The notes under the pieces were generated by a model. The model saw only the letters and a list, made by a program, of their open reading frames with translations. It ran no database searches and was not told where the DNA came from. A stretch of 64,000 nt of DNA from Litchfieldia stipae (GTDB lineage: Bacteria > Bacillota > Bacilli > Bacillales > Bacillaceae_L). The DNA is taken from the NCBI RefSeq assembly GCF_014837155.1, contig NZ_JACYHA010000014.1, positions 51,761 to 115,760 of the forward strand. The letters run 5' to 3'. The translations under genes were made by a program, and so were the position numbers. This document shows, in pieces, positions 49,352-58,940 of this stretch (position 1 is its first letter; each line of letters begins with the position of its first letter).

Positions 49352-49909
49352 TTAAGCTCTTGAAACGTAAGACGCTTCAGTTGTGTTAATGATTAACACG
49401 TCACCTTCATTAATGAAAAATGGCACTTGTACTGATAATCCAGTTTCTAAGATCGCTGGCTTAGTACCGCCAGAAGCAGTATCACCTTTGATTCCTGGCT
49501 CAGTTTCAGCTACTTTTAACTCAACTGTGTTTGGTAATTCAACACCAAGAGTTTCATGACCAAATGTCATAATATGTACTTCCATGTTTTCTTTCAAAAA
49601 CTTCAATTCATATTCAATCGCTGCAGCTGAAAGTTCGATTTGCTCATATGATTCATTATCCATGAATACGTGCATATCACCGTTTGCATATAAGTATTGC
49701 ATTTTACGGTTTTCAATTTGAGCTTTTGCTACTTTTTCACCAGCACGGAATGTTTTTTCCTGTACAGCACCTGTTCGTAAATTACGTAATTTCGAACGTA
49801 CGAATGCAGCACCCTTACCTGGCTTAACGTGTTGGAAATCCATTACACGCCAGATTCCTCCGTCTACCTCTATTGTTAAACCTGTACGAAAATCATTTAC
49901 TGAAATCAT
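49352..49909 (-). CDS. efp: Translation elongation factor P
   Basis: Relieves ribosome stalling at polyproline stretches. The 185-residue protein has three OB-like domains. The modified loop reads PGKGAAF with K32, the residue that carries 5-aminopentanol in B. subtilis. The C-terminal signature is near residue 150 ([18 protein letters not shown]). It lies 54 nt after yqhT and ends in a clear terminator. Confidence 0.97.
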   Translation of the reverse strand: MISVNDFRTGLTIEVDGGIWRVMDFQHVKPGKGAAFVRSKLRNLRTGAVQEKTFRAGEKVAKAQIENRKMQYLYANGDMHVFMDNESYEQIELSAAAIEYELKFLKENMEVHIMTFGHETLGVELPNTVELKVAETEPGIKGDTASGGTKPAILETGLSVQVPFFINEGDVLIINTTEASYVSRA

Positions 49910-49963
49910 CTAAAAAAATCCTCCTAATATAAAATCCACTTCTTACTAGAGATTGTGCCTCAC

Positions 49964-51025
49964 TTATAGAATAATTAGCTCTTTACTTGAATAGGTTAAT
50001 GATTCATTCCCATTATCAGTAATCACTGTATCATCCTCGATTCTTACGCCACCAAGGCCAGCGATATAAATACCTGGTTCAACTGTAACCACCATACCTG
50101 GAACTAAAACCGTATCAGACTTTGTTGAAAGACCAGGTTGCTCATGAACCTCCATGCCTAAGCCATGTCCTGTTGAATGACCAAAATACTGACCATAGCC
50201 TTGTTCGGTAATGTAGTCACGAGTTAGGGCATCTGCTTCTTTTCCAGACAATCCTGGTTTAATGCCTGCCATACCACGCAATTGTGCTTCAAGTACAACA
50301 TCATAGATCTTCTTCAACTCATCACTTGGCGTTCCAACAGCAAAGGTTCTCGTGATATCAGAGCAATATCCCTTATAGTACGCTCCAAAATCAAGCGTAA
50401 CAAAATCACCTTTTTCAATAATTTTGTCTGTAGCTACTCCATGTGGCAATGCTGAACGAACACCCGAAGCAACAATAATATCAAAGGATGAAGAAACAGC
50501 TCCCTGTTTTCTCATAAAGAATTCTAGTTCATTTGATACATCTAACTCACTAATTCCAGGACGAACAAAGCCTAGAATATGTGTGTATGCGGCATCTGCA
50601 ATCTCTGCTGCTTCCTTTAATATCTTAATCTCTGATTCAGACTTAATCAAGCGTAACTTTTCAATTGCATTTGACACTGGTACTAATTCAACTGAAACTG
50701 CATTTTCATAGGCTGAATACGTCGAAAATGATAAATCATCTTGCTCAAATCCAAGCTTCGTAATTCCCATTTCAACTGCTTGCTTTGCTACTTCATCAAT
50801 CAGTTGACCTGTATGCTGTACAATTTCAAACCCTTTAATTTGTTTGCTAGCCTGTTCAACATAACGAAAATCTGTGATGAACACAGCTTTTGTTAAAGAG
50901 ATTAAAGCGACACCAGCTGTTCCAGTGAAATCAGTTAAATACCTTCTGTTATAGCTATTTGTAACAAGCAATCCATCTATTCCAAGATCTTTGAAGCCCT
51001 CACGCAATTGTTCAACTTTCCCCAT
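49964..51025 (-). CDS. yqhT: Xaa-Pro peptidase family protein (YqhT)
   Basis: M24 metallopeptidase, probably cleaving Xaa-Pro dipeptides. The 353 residues show the creatinase N-terminal domain (SYNRRYLTDFTG) and the pita-bread domain. Metal ligands are in TLDFGAYYKGYCSDITRTFAVG (two Asp), GHSTGHGLGMEVHE (His), VVTVEPGIYI and GGVRIEDDTVI (two Glu). It is always beside efp in Bacillus. The aroQ-like gene yqhS, which neighbours it in B. subtilis, is absent. Confidence 0.93.
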   Translation of the reverse strand: MGKVEQLREGFKDLGIDGLLVTNSYNRRYLTDFTGTAGVALISLTKAVFITDFRYVEQASKQIKGFEIVQHTGQLIDEVAKQAVEMGITKLGFEQDDLSFSTYSAYENAVSVELVPVSNAIEKLRLIKSESEIKILKEAAEIADAAYTHILGFVRPGISELDVSNELEFFMRKQGAVSSSFDIIVASGVRSALPHGVATDKIIEKGDFVTLDFGAYYKGYCSDITRTFAVGTPSDELKKIYDVVLEAQLRGMAGIKPGLSGKEADALTRDYITEQGYGQYFGHSTGHGLGMEVHEQPGLSTKSDTVLVPGMVVTVEPGIYIAGLGGVRIEDDTVITDNGNESLTYSSKELIIL

Positions 51026-51078
51026 CTCAATATCCTCCCCATCACTTAGTATTCCCTATGTAATTCATTGGTTCATTT

Positions 51079-51117
51079 ATAAAAAAATAGAATGCTCTTC
51101 AAAGAACATTCTACCAT
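51079..51117 (-). terminator. Terminator of yqhR
   Basis: On the minus strand TAGAATGTTCTTTGAAGAGCATTCTA is a stem followed by seven T, about 20 nt after the yqhR stop. Confidence 0.85.
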
Positions 51118-51134
51118 AAAGAACTTCAGACAAA

Positions 51135-51671
51135 CTACTCATTTGCCGCTAATACTCTTTTTTGATTAGCCAACTCAGTTGTCTCAAAAGAAATAGAGTA
51201 ACCGATAAACACACCATATAAAATGTAAAAGCAAATAGTAGTTATATTTGTATTTCTATCTAAATCTGCTAAGGATTTCAACCCAGGGAAAATTGGATTT
51301 AATATATAGAATACCAAGATCCACAAAGCTACACCAAATATCATTCCTACCCAAATTTTTTGGAACCTTCTTAGCAACGCATAATACAAAAGTGCAACTC
51401 CAATTGATAACACACCAATAACGGCAATTCCAATAAATTGACCTAATACACGATCCTTCCACTCGCCAACTGTCCAAGGCTGTAGAACAAGATTTGGGCT
51501 GATTTCTGTGAAATTAAATATATATGCTAGATAATTCAACAAACTCCAAAAAAGACCCCCAAATAGACCGGTAACAACTACTTTTGCTATCATTGGCATC
51601 GGTTCATCTGGTTTATTTTGTTCTAATCGTGGATTATGTTTTTCTTCTTTTCCCACAATCAACACCTCCAT
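51135..51671 (-). CDS. yqhR: Conserved membrane protein YqhR
   Basis: A 178-residue protein of unknown function. Its N-terminus is charged (about 25 residues, EEKHNPRLEQNK). Four hydrophobic helices follow, near 28-50, 75-95, 100-122 and 142-160. The order next to yqhT matches yqhR. No catalytic motif is seen. Confidence 0.85.
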   Translation of the reverse strand: MEVLIVGKEEKHNPRLEQNKPDEPMPMIAKVVVTGLFGGLFWSLLNYLAYIFNFTEISPNLVLQPWTVGEWKDRVLGQFIGIAVIGVLSIGVALLYYALLRRFQKIWVGMIFGVALWILVFYILNPIFPGLKSLADLDRNTNITTICFYILYGVFIGYSISFETTELANQKRVLAANE

Positions 51672-52003
51672 TTCCTATTATGCCCTACAGTGTGTTAACT
51701 ATTTATTTGGAAAAGAAGGAAGAAAATCCTTCATACATATGAACTTAGTAAAAAAGTTGGCTGGCCTTGTGTAAAAGAGGAAATTCTTGGGTAAAATAAT
51801 GTTAAAGTAATCTTTTACCTAGAGGTTTGTGTGATTTTCTTGTAAAATATAAGTAGATGATTTTTTAGTCAAAGCTATTTAGTGAACGCTTATACAAAGG
51901 CTTGTACATATAGGAAATATGAAGAAAATGTATAATTTATGCAACAAGCTGTAGATACAGTAATACAATTAATAAAAGAGTGTGAGTCAGGGAGGTGTTT
52001 CTC
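51672..52003. other. yqhR-yqhP divergent region
   Basis: 332 bases without a gene. A possible SigB-type promoter pointing to yqhP is seen: GTGTAA (51769-51774), a 14-nt spacer, GGGTAA (51789-51794). A TATAAT-like TGTATAATTT lies near 51930. The match to SigB is only 5 of 6 in each element, so it is weak. Confidence 0.35.
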
Positions 52004-52393
52004 ATGAATCGTCGACGTATGGATTTAGTAGTTTATTCGATTATCATTTTAGGAATTGTAGGTATTCTTTATATCCTCTTTACAGATCCATCCAGATTAT
52101 TGATGCAGTTAGGTTCCATTGTGTTATTTGCTGGAATTATCTTCCTGGTATATAAGTTCGTTATGAAGAGACGTACTGGAGGAAATGAATATTCTGCCTA
52201 TTTACGTGCAGCAAAACGATCAAAAAGACGTTTCAATGAGCAAAGCCACAAAAAACCAATTTCTAAAGTGGTCGATGCAAAAAAACTCTCGTCAAGTACA
52301 AAAAAATCAACTCAGAGTCGAAAAGGACCTACTCCCCACTTAACAGTGATTGAAGGAAAAAAAGGAAAAAAGAAGAATCGAGCGTTCTTTTAA
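52004..52393 (+). CDS. yqhP: SA1362-family protein YqhP
   Basis: A 129-residue protein of unknown function. Two N-terminal membrane helices (VVYSIIILGIVGILYILF and LMQLGSIVLFAGIIFLVYKFVM) are followed by a strongly basic cytoplasmic tail rich in K, R and S. I start at ATG 52004, preceded by AGGGAGGTG; an ATG three codons upstream lies within the ribosome binding site. It is convergent with yqhO. Confidence 0.85.
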   Translation: MNRRRMDLVVYSIIILGIVGILYILFTDPSRLLMQLGSIVLFAGIIFLVYKFVMKRRTGGNEYSAYLRAAKRSKRRFNEQSHKKPISKVVDAKKLSSSTKKSTQSRKGPTPHLTVIEGKKGKKKNRAFF

Positions 52394-52412
52394 AGGCTCG
52401 GTTCTTTTTTTG
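52376..52412 (+). terminator. Terminator of yqhP
   Basis: AATCGAGC pairs with GCTCGGTT around a 12-nt loop and a T7 tract follows. The stem includes the yqhP stop region. Confidence 0.75.
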
Positions 52413-53297
52413 TTAATATGTCCACGTCTTTAGAAATTTCTCTGTCTTTTCTCTTCCAAAAGTGATGAGCTTATCCCGCTCTTGATGGTTAAGACTAAAA
52501 TCAGTTGTCAAACCTGACTCGACGGGAATGAAAACAATATTTTTCTCATGCTTTCGAGAAATATATCTTAAGTCATGCGCCTTCATCATCGTATCAAATA
52601 ATGAAGAAAATAAGTCAATCGCGTTATTTATTTTATTTACTGGTTCTTTTTTTGTATTGGCAGACAGTTTAATTCCAAGGATAGGACGTTCCTGTCTTGA
52701 TGTTCCATTATCAAATAACCAAATAGGAAAATTACTTAGAACACCACCATCAACGACTAATGAGTACCCTGTGGGTGGTCTTAATTTCACTGGTTCAAAA
52801 AAATAAGGAAGACTACAGCTCATTCGTACAGCTCGAGCAACAGAGAATGTATCTGGATTTATGCCATAGGTTCGTAAGTCATCAGGAAGTACAATAAAAG
52901 TTCCTCTTGTTAAATCAGAAGCAACTAATTTTAAGGATCCTGGAGGTAGATCTCCAAACGTGACCACACCTTTTGCCGCTAATATTTCTTCAAGCCAAGC
53001 CTCAAGTGCCTCCCCTTTATATAAACCAAGTTTTTTATACAAGAACAGCCATTTTGCGATTGGAAAAGGGATAATCATTTTTCTTGCGTCCAAAAAATCC
53101 GAAAGGTTCACTTCATTCATGATTTTTGTCATTTCGGTGCTCTTATACCCAGCAATTACTAATGATGAAATAATCGCTCCCGCACTCGTTCCAGCTACTC
53201 GTTTTAGCTGAAATCCTTTCTTCTCAAGTGCTTCATAAGCCCCAATAAGAGCAAAACCTTTGATGCCACCTCCAGAAAAAACCCCATCAATATACAT
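52413..53297 (-). CDS. yqhO: Patatin-like phospholipase YqhO
   Basis: Ser-Asp dyad acyl hydrolase. The 294 residues have the oxyanion loop GGGIKGFALIGAYEAL near residue 8. The nucleophile elbow GTSAGA (G-x-S-x-G) is near 40, and the catalytic DGG in VVDGGVLSNFPIWLF near 190. No signal peptide is seen, so it should be cytoplasmic or membrane-peripheral. The lipid substrate is unknown. Confidence 0.9.
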   Translation of the reverse strand: MYIDGVFSGGGIKGFALIGAYEALEKKGFQLKRVAGTSAGAIISSLVIAGYKSTEMTKIMNEVNLSDFLDARKMIIPFPIAKWLFLYKKLGLYKGEALEAWLEEILAAKGVVTFGDLPPGSLKLVASDLTRGTFIVLPDDLRTYGINPDTFSVARAVRMSCSLPYFFEPVKLRPPTGYSLVVDGGVLSNFPIWLFDNGTSRQERPILGIKLSANTKKEPVNKINNAIDLFSSLFDTMMKAHDLRYISRKHEKNIVFIPVESGLTTDFSLNHQERDKLITFGREKTEKFLKTWTY

Positions 53298-53368
53298 GAC
53301 GCCCCTCCTTCGTTATTCTACCCTCTCTACATTTTTATGGGTTAATGAAGGAAATAGTATAAAAAACG

Positions 53369-53408
53369 ATAAAAAAGCCCGTTGCTGTTATTTACAGCAA
53401 ACGGGCTA
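53369..53408 (-). terminator. Terminator of nrdJ
   Basis: On the minus strand TAGCCCGTTTGCTG pairs with CAGCAACGGGCT around TAAATAA, and six T follow, beginning just after the nrdJ stop. Confidence 0.9.
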
Positions 53409-53417
53409 AATTTCATT

Positions 53418-56400
53418 TTACAATCCACACTTCAACTGTGCACCACAGCCAGTACACGTGTTACAACCACCAAGGTCCTCTACCGTACCTTGACGACAAA
53501 CTGGGCAAGTGTTACCAACCTCTGAACCGATTGTTACATTTGTTGAGCGAAGGTCATTGATGGTGTCAACTAAAACCACATGGCTCTTCTTTGTTTCAGT
53601 TGATTTCACTTCAACCTCGTCAAATGTATTTTCTTCTGCTTTTAGGGTAAGAACTTGGGAGTCACGGCTTCCATCCACATAAACGGTACCGCCTTTTGCT
53701 CCACCTTTGTACAAGCGCTCATACACAGCCTCAACTTGCTCAACAGTATATCCTTTCGGAGCATTTACTGTCTTACTGATTGAACTATCAATCCAACGTT
53801 GAATAATACATTGAACATCAGCATGTGCTTCTGGAGCTAGCTCCATCGCTGATACAAACCAACTTGGTAACTGATTTGGATCTGCTTCTGGGTGCTTATC
53901 TAGATATTCTTGAACGATATCAGCTTTTACTTCAATGAATTTCCCTAAACGTCCACTTCTAAAGTAAGAGAACGAGAAGTAAGGCTCTAATCCAGTAGAT
54001 ACTCCAACCATTGTTCCGGTACTTCCCGTCGGAGCAACAGTTAGTAAGTGAGAGTTACGAATACCGTGTTCTAGAATTGATTCACGAATATCCTCAGGCA
54101 TTTTCTTCATGAAACCAGTATTAGTGAATGCCTCTCGAAGACGATTTGTTTCATTTCCCTCTCCATCAAGGAATGGGAAGCTACCTTTTTCTTTCGCTAG
54201 CTCAACTGATGCACGGTATGCTGATGTTGCAATTGTTTCGAACACCTCATCAACTAGTTTATTACCAGCTTCTGAACCGTACTCTGTTTCACAATAGATG
54301 AGCAAATCATGTAATCCCATTACGCCTAGACCAACACGGCGCTCACCAAGTGCTTGCTTTTTATTTTCTTCAAGGAAGTAAGGCGTTGCATCAATAACGT
54401 TATCCTGCATTCTTACTCCTACTTCAACTGTTTTCTTAAGCTTTTCGAAGTTAACAGTTTTCGTTTCTTTATCAGCCATCTCAGCTAAGTTAACCGCTGC
54501 AAGGTTACACACTGAATATGGTGCAAGTGGTTGCTCACCACACGGATTTGTTGCAACAACTTGTTGACCATATGCTTTAGCATTTGTCATGTCGTTTGCA
54601 TTATCAATAAAGAAGATACCTGGTTCTGCTGAGTAAGTGGCACAGATATTGATTAGGTTCCAAAGTTCTTTCGCTTTGATTTTGCGATACACGCGTACTT
54701 TGTGACCTAGCTTTTCCCACTGGCGTACATCCCCAACCTTATGCCATTCTTCATTGTAGATCTTCATTTCTTCTTTATCATAGCTTTCTACATCTGGGAA
54801 TTTAAGTTCATATTCTCCGTCCTCTTCAACTGCTTTCATGAAATCCTCAGTTAAACAAATGGAGATATTTGCTCCTGTTAAGAACTCAGAATTATGAACA
54901 CTATAATTTCCACCAGTGCTTAATTTCAGCTCTGCATCTTTAATAATCTGTTCACTAAATCCACCTAATCCAGGAATTTGTTTGTAATTAATAATCCCTT
55001 GGTACATAGCTTCTTCTTGCTCTGTCAGTGGGGTGAATTTTAATTTATCTTGAGCGTATTTTTTAATCGCATCATCATTTGTATTTTCAATTAAGAATCG
55101 TAAAATTCTTGGATTTTGCATTTTTGAAATGATAAATTCCATAATGTCGGGATGCCACGTATCTACCGTCCCTTTCGAGATACTTTAACTCTGCAATTAA
55201 GCAGACGGTCTAGACTATATCATCACCCTCAGCATCATCTGTTAGGGGCCAGGCGCTTCGAAAAGGAGTGCTCCTTCCCTACTCTACTCTTTCTCCTAAA
55301 GAAAAATTTCGATAGTCTTTGAACCTTCACCTAAACGGTGCTTGGCTGCGAATTGTCCAATTCAACCAATTTTTAAGCATTTCACGCTCACCGTTTCCAG
55401 TCACGTTGTAGCTTGATTGACTCTAAGGATTTCCTCGCAATTCACCTGATTTACTTGTCACTCATTTCTGAATGACGCGGACTAGTATTTCGACAAAATG
55501 ATTGTCTTTTGTCAATCCGCTAACATAATCATCTGAGCCAATATTGTTACTCACTTAAATAGTGGGGTAGGTCATTTCTGCCTACCTCTTACACTTTCAT
55601 GTAAGATCAGACTATATCTTCAAAGAAGAAAATTTATTAAATTTGCGTTGCAACTTTAGGTCACTATCGCTATACATCTTGTCATAGATTTTACAGAGGT
55701 CTTTAAAGCTGGATATATATAGATCATAACAACCTTGTTTTTGACTAAAGGAATGAACATTTTCTCCTATGCCTTGTTTTTTAAAAAACAGTAGAATTTC
55801 TTCAAGCAATTCGAGGTTTCCTGTAATTCCAAATCTTGCTTTTAAATAAGTTTTTGCAGACTTGGTTTTTCTTGTATATGTTCTACTGTACACTCGAATG
55901 TGCCCATCAGCATCAAAAATACCTCTAAGGAAATGCCATTGAAGTTTTTTGTCCTTAAGCTCGATCCATTTTTCATACCCAGTTTTGTTAGGTCCAACAC
56001 CCAATTTAATAAGATCATTAGCCATCACAGTTGAATTAATAACAAGTGAGTATTTGTTTTGTTCATTCAAAGCTCGCTTCTTTCTGAACTTAACTATTTC
56101 TTCCAGTCCAAATACTCTAGCTATATCGTAAACAAGGTCTTTATCTTGTTCAGCTAATGTTATTATAATTCTTTTCGATGATCCATCTTTTAGGCTAATT
56201 GTTCCATCTCCTAAAATAAATCCAAGAATGTATGCTTTGTTAGGAGTCTCAATTGTCTTAAAGAAATCTTCATCGTAGTCATAAATCTTTGAAGCAAGTT
56301 TGCCGGCCTCACCCGGTGTCCTTGGTTCAAAAAACTTCAATTCTTTATTCCATCTCAACAATGTCCCTCTGTTTACCCCAAGCATTTTAGCAATAGACAC

Positions 56401-57563
56401 TTGACTTTGCCCTTCTTTATGCAACGCAACTATTTTATTAATAAGTTCTTCTTTGTCTTGCGCCCTATAACCACGTCTCCGTATGTTATAGCTTACTTCT
56501 TCCTTATCATGCATCTCACTAACCACCTTGTTCAACTTATTCCGTTATTACAGGAGGATAGGAACAGCAATGACAGTAGGAAGTTTTAGTAGTCGTTGAA
56601 CGTTCATCTTTGTTTCCAAAGATGCTTCGCTGCTGATTGCCCATAATTATCCCAATCCTTTTTTAACATTCACGCTTGCCGTTACCAGCTACGTTGTAGT
56701 GTCTTGGACTTTAGGGGTTTCCAGCAATTCGCAAGATTTATTTATAGACGAGGCACTTAAGCTGATTTACCACGTCTTGATCCACCCTGCTCAACAAGAT
56801 GAGTCAACTTTGCAATATCATCTAGCCATGATACTGAACCAGAAGATTTTCCATTTACGCCACGAGCAAGTGTGTTCCTTGGGCGAAGCGTTGAACCGTT
56901 CGTTCCTACACCACCACCACGACTCATAATCTCCATCACTTGCTTACGGTGCTCTGAAATTCCTTCACGCGAATCTTGTACAAAAGGCATAACATAACAA
57001 TTGAAATAGGTTACATCTGTATCTGCCCCTGCACCATAGAGAACTCGTCCAGCTGGAATGAAGTTTAAGTTAACGAGTTCTTCATAGAACTTCTCAAACC
57101 ACTCTTGGCGTTTTTCTTCTGTGTTCTCAACAGATGCTAGTCCAGTTGCGTTTCTCTTAGCAATTTGCTCGTAAAACACTTCTAGAGGCTTCTCGATCAC
57201 ATCAAGTGAGCGATTCACAATCCCTGTTTCAATTTCATTAGGTGAATCAAGTACACCACGGTACTCCTCTTCAACAAGTACCTGTGCAGACTTTTGCTCC
57301 CAATCGATACTCACGATAAACCCAAGACCACGAGCAGGAAACTTCGGATCTTCTTTGATTGTTAGAACAACGAAGTCTCCCTCTGCTAAAGTAAGCTTCT
57401 CAGTATCTTTGAACGTATAGCGATCAAGCATAACTAAACGAGATACCCCTTTATGTGATAATTTCATATCCTCAGTAATTTCGTGAACTTGAGGAAACAG
57501 ACGGATATCTTGATTTAGTCGTTCAACATTAATATTCATTTTTTTTGGTAACGCAACAGACAT
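53418..57563 (-). CDS. nrdJ: Adenosylcobalamin-dependent ribonucleotide reductase, split into three exons by two group I introns
   Basis: Class II reductase making deoxynucleotides with coenzyme B12. The parts are exon 1 (57563-56769, 265 codons from ATG after AAGGGAG), exon 2 (55538-55515, 8 codons, AQMIMLAD) and exon 3 (55157-53418, 579 residues). The total of 852 residues is normal for the family. Splicing joins EQGGSRRG-AQMIMLAD-WHPDIMEFIISKMQNP, a continuous match to the family. The catalytic NPCGEQPLAPYSVCNLAAVNL region and APTGSTGTM are in exon 3. The C-terminus has CPVC...CTGCGAQLKCGL with the redox cysteines. Without splicing, exon 1 ends at a stop inside intron 1. Paired NrdR boxes lie upstream. 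Confidence 0.92.
55158..55514 (-). ncRNA. Group I intron 2 in nrdJ (no ORF)
   Basis: A 357-nt intron. The 5' splice site follows exon 2 ...GCGGAU, which pairs with the internal guide GUCCGC (U-G at the site). The core has GAATTGCGAGGAAATCC (P4 region), GACAATTCGCAGCCAAGC (P6), GGTTCAAAGACTA (P7 5' strand) and GATATAGTC (P7 3' strand). The last base is G. A 3-bp P10 with exon 3 UGG is possible. Its core resembles that of intron 1. Confidence 0.85.
55515..55538 (-). other. nrdJ: 24-nt micro-exon of nrdJ
   Basis: Eight codons, AQMIMLAD, in phase with both flanking exons and lying between two group I introns. It fills precisely the gap between SRRG and WHPDI that the family requires. Confidence 0.85.
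55539..56768 (-). mobile_element. Group I intron 1 in nrdJ, carrying a homing endonuclease gene
   Basis: A 1230-nt intron. P1 is formed by exon GACGUGGU and guide GCCUCGUC (one U-U mismatch, U-G at the splice site). The core reads GCGAATTGCTGGAAACCCC (P4 region), GGCAATCAGCAGCGAAGC (P6), GTTCAACGACTA (P7 5' strand) and, after the endonuclease gene, GATATAGTC (P7 3' strand). Two hairpins (P9 type) follow. The intron ends in G. The endonuclease gene sits between the P7 strands, in the P8 loop position. Confidence 0.9.
55612..56535 (-). CDS. LAGLIDADG homing endonuclease of nrdJ intron 1
   Basis: A 307-residue intron-encoded endonuclease that would spread the intron by cutting intronless nrdJ. 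Two LAGLIDADG helices are seen, YILGFILGDGTIS near residue 102 and HFLRGIFDADGHIRV near 202, so it should work as a monomer. The catalytic acidic residues (D in GDG and DADG) are intact. An N-terminal helix-turn-helix (KIVALHKEGQSQVSIAKMLG, NRGTLLRWNK) precedes the core. The stop codon TAG is part of the P7 3' strand GATATAGTC, so coding and ribozyme sequence overlap. The frame is intact. The longest frame is given; a later ATG (MHDKEE) is also possible. Confidence 0.9.
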   Translation of the reverse strand: MNKVVSEMHDKEEVSYNIRRRGYRAQDKEELINKIVALHKEGQSQVSIAKMLGVNRGTLLRWNKELKFFEPRTPGEAGKLASKIYDYDEDFFKTIETPNKAYILGFILGDGTISLKDGSSKRIIITLAEQDKDLVYDIARVFGLEEIVKFRKKRALNEQNKYSLVINSTVMANDLIKLGVGPNKTGYEKWIELKDKKLQWHFLRGIFDADGHIRVYSRTYTRKTKSAKTYLKARFGITGNLELLEEILLFFKKQGIGENVHSFSQKQGCYDLYISSFKDLCKIYDKMYSDSDLKLQRKFNKFSSLKI

Positions 57564-57939
57564 TCTCACAACTCCCTTATACAATCTATAGTAAAAAGCT
57601 TGTCCAACGAGCATCCTGCTTTATTTCTCTATTAGAGGCTCGGTTGATGACTTATATTACAGTAACAATAACTTATCATATTTTCTCCATTAAAATCAAT
57701 ATATAGTATTGAATATTTTTAAAAACATACAATATATTGATTTAAGGTGAACTCTTTTTCATTTTGTCAAACAGAAAATCCTTAATAAAAGGGAGCAAAT
57801 TGGAGATAAAAGAAGATTATACAGAAAAAATCGCTCATTTTGATGAATTTTGTCAGTTGCGTTTTTACCAACATGAACCAGCACTTATCTAGTAAGCTTT
57901 CTGAAAAAAAGTCAAAAAAAAGATGACTAAAAAAGTCAT
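57564..57939. other. nrdJ-lipM intergenic region
   Basis: 376 bases holding the nrdJ ribosome binding site, paired NrdR boxes (57695-57742) and the lipM terminator (57916-57941). A -35-like TTGATT on the minus strand overlaps the proximal NrdR box. No gene is seen. Confidence 0.6.
57695..57742. promoter_or_regulatory. Paired NrdR boxes upstream of nrdJ
   Basis: ATCAATATATAGTATT (57695-57710) and ATACAATATATTGATT (57727-57742) both fit the NrdR box form acaCwATATaTwGtgt. They start 32 bp apart, three helical turns, as is usual for NrdR. The proximal one overlaps a TTGATT -35-like element of nrdJ. Confidence 0.78.
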
Positions 57940-57941
57940 CT
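57916..57941 (-). terminator. Terminator of lipM
   Basis: On the minus strand AGATGACTTTTTTAGTCATCT is a stem followed by eight T, starting at the end of lipM. Confidence 0.85.
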
Positions 57942-58776
57942 ATCTTCTGAAATTCCATTCATCATTAGCATAACGATCCTTCATAATCGCATGCACAAAC
58001 TCCAATTCTGTTTCATTCAATACATATGGCTCCAACCTAATATTTAAGCCTTGTTCAAACCCTTTTATAAATGCTTCTTTTGCTTCAGCAATGGTGACTG
58101 GCGTTTCACGTAAAGCATTAATAGCTACAGCTTTATTTTTAAAGTTACGCTGCATTCTCTCTCTTACTCGCTCATTTGGGTATTTAAATAAATCAAACAG
58201 CTTATCCTCATCTATATCTAGTAGGATGGAGCCATGCTGCAAAATAACACCCTTTTGTCTTGTTTGCGCACTACCAGCGACCTTACGTCCTTCAACCACT
58301 AACTCATACCATGATGGGGCATCAAAACAAACAGCTGAACGTGGATTCTTTAACCCTGCACGTTCTTCCTCCGTTCTTGGGACAGCGAAATAGGCGTCAA
58401 GACCTAATAACCTAAACCCTTGAAGAATCCCTTCTGAAATCACTCGATAGGCTTCTGTTACTGTTTGTGGCATCTCGGGATGATCTTCAGATACAATCAC
58501 ACTATATGTAAGTTCTTTGTCATGGAGAACACCTCTTCCACCTGTAGGTCTACGTACAAATCCTAAACCATACCGCTTAACAGCTTCTAGATCTATTTCT
58601 TTATCTACTTTTTGAAAATAGCCTATTGAAAGAGTAGCCGGATTCCATCCATAAAAACGTATAGTTGGTGGGATTTCACCTTTGCTGTGCCAATCCAATA
58701 ATGCCTCGTCTAATGCCATATTAAACTCAGGAGAACAGTCTCCAGAATCGATAAATCTCCATGTTTCTTGTTCCAT
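57940..58776 (-). CDS. lipM: Octanoyltransferase LipM (YqhM)
   Basis: Moves octanoyl groups from acyl carrier protein to GcvH in lipoate synthesis, which the Bkd complex in this window needs. The 278-residue protein has the BPL/LPL fold with ATLSIGYFQ near residue 47, [19 protein letters not shown] near 75 and the active-site cysteine in [16 protein letters not shown] near 150. [20 protein letters not shown] with the conserved lysine follows. It is a single gene. Confidence 0.94.
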   Translation of the reverse strand: MEQETWRFIDSGDCSPEFNMALDEALLDWHSKGEIPPTIRFYGWNPATLSIGYFQKVDKEIDLEAVKRYGLGFVRRPTGGRGVLHDKELTYSVIVSEDHPEMPQTVTEAYRVISEGILQGFRLLGLDAYFAVPRTEEERAGLKNPRSAVCFDAPSWYELVVEGRKVAGSAQTRQKGVILQHGSILLDIDEDKLFDLFKYPNERVRERMQRNFKNKAVAINALRETPVTIAEAKEAFIKGFEQGLNIRLEPYVLNETELEFVHAIMKDRYANDEWNFRR

Positions 58777-58940
58777 TTTAAACCCTCTTTATGTGATATT
58801 CTTATTTTGCCTCTTAAGTCTATCAAATACTGAAGAAATTTCAAAGAAAAATGGTAGTAGAATTCCTTTGATTCTTATTGATACAGCTTATATAATAGAA
58901 TATGTCGATAATAGAGGAAAAAAGAAGGAGTCGATTCATT

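Noticed and set aside
55612..56535. Intein inside NrdJ
   Set aside because: The endonuclease frame is not continuous with the flanking nrdJ exons, there is a stop after exon 1, and no intein splicing blocks are present; an RNA intron explains all features.
55143..56757. nrdJ as a broken pseudogene with an inserted gene
   Set aside because: Both sides are intact and the interruption has two complete group I intron cores whose removal restores the frame.
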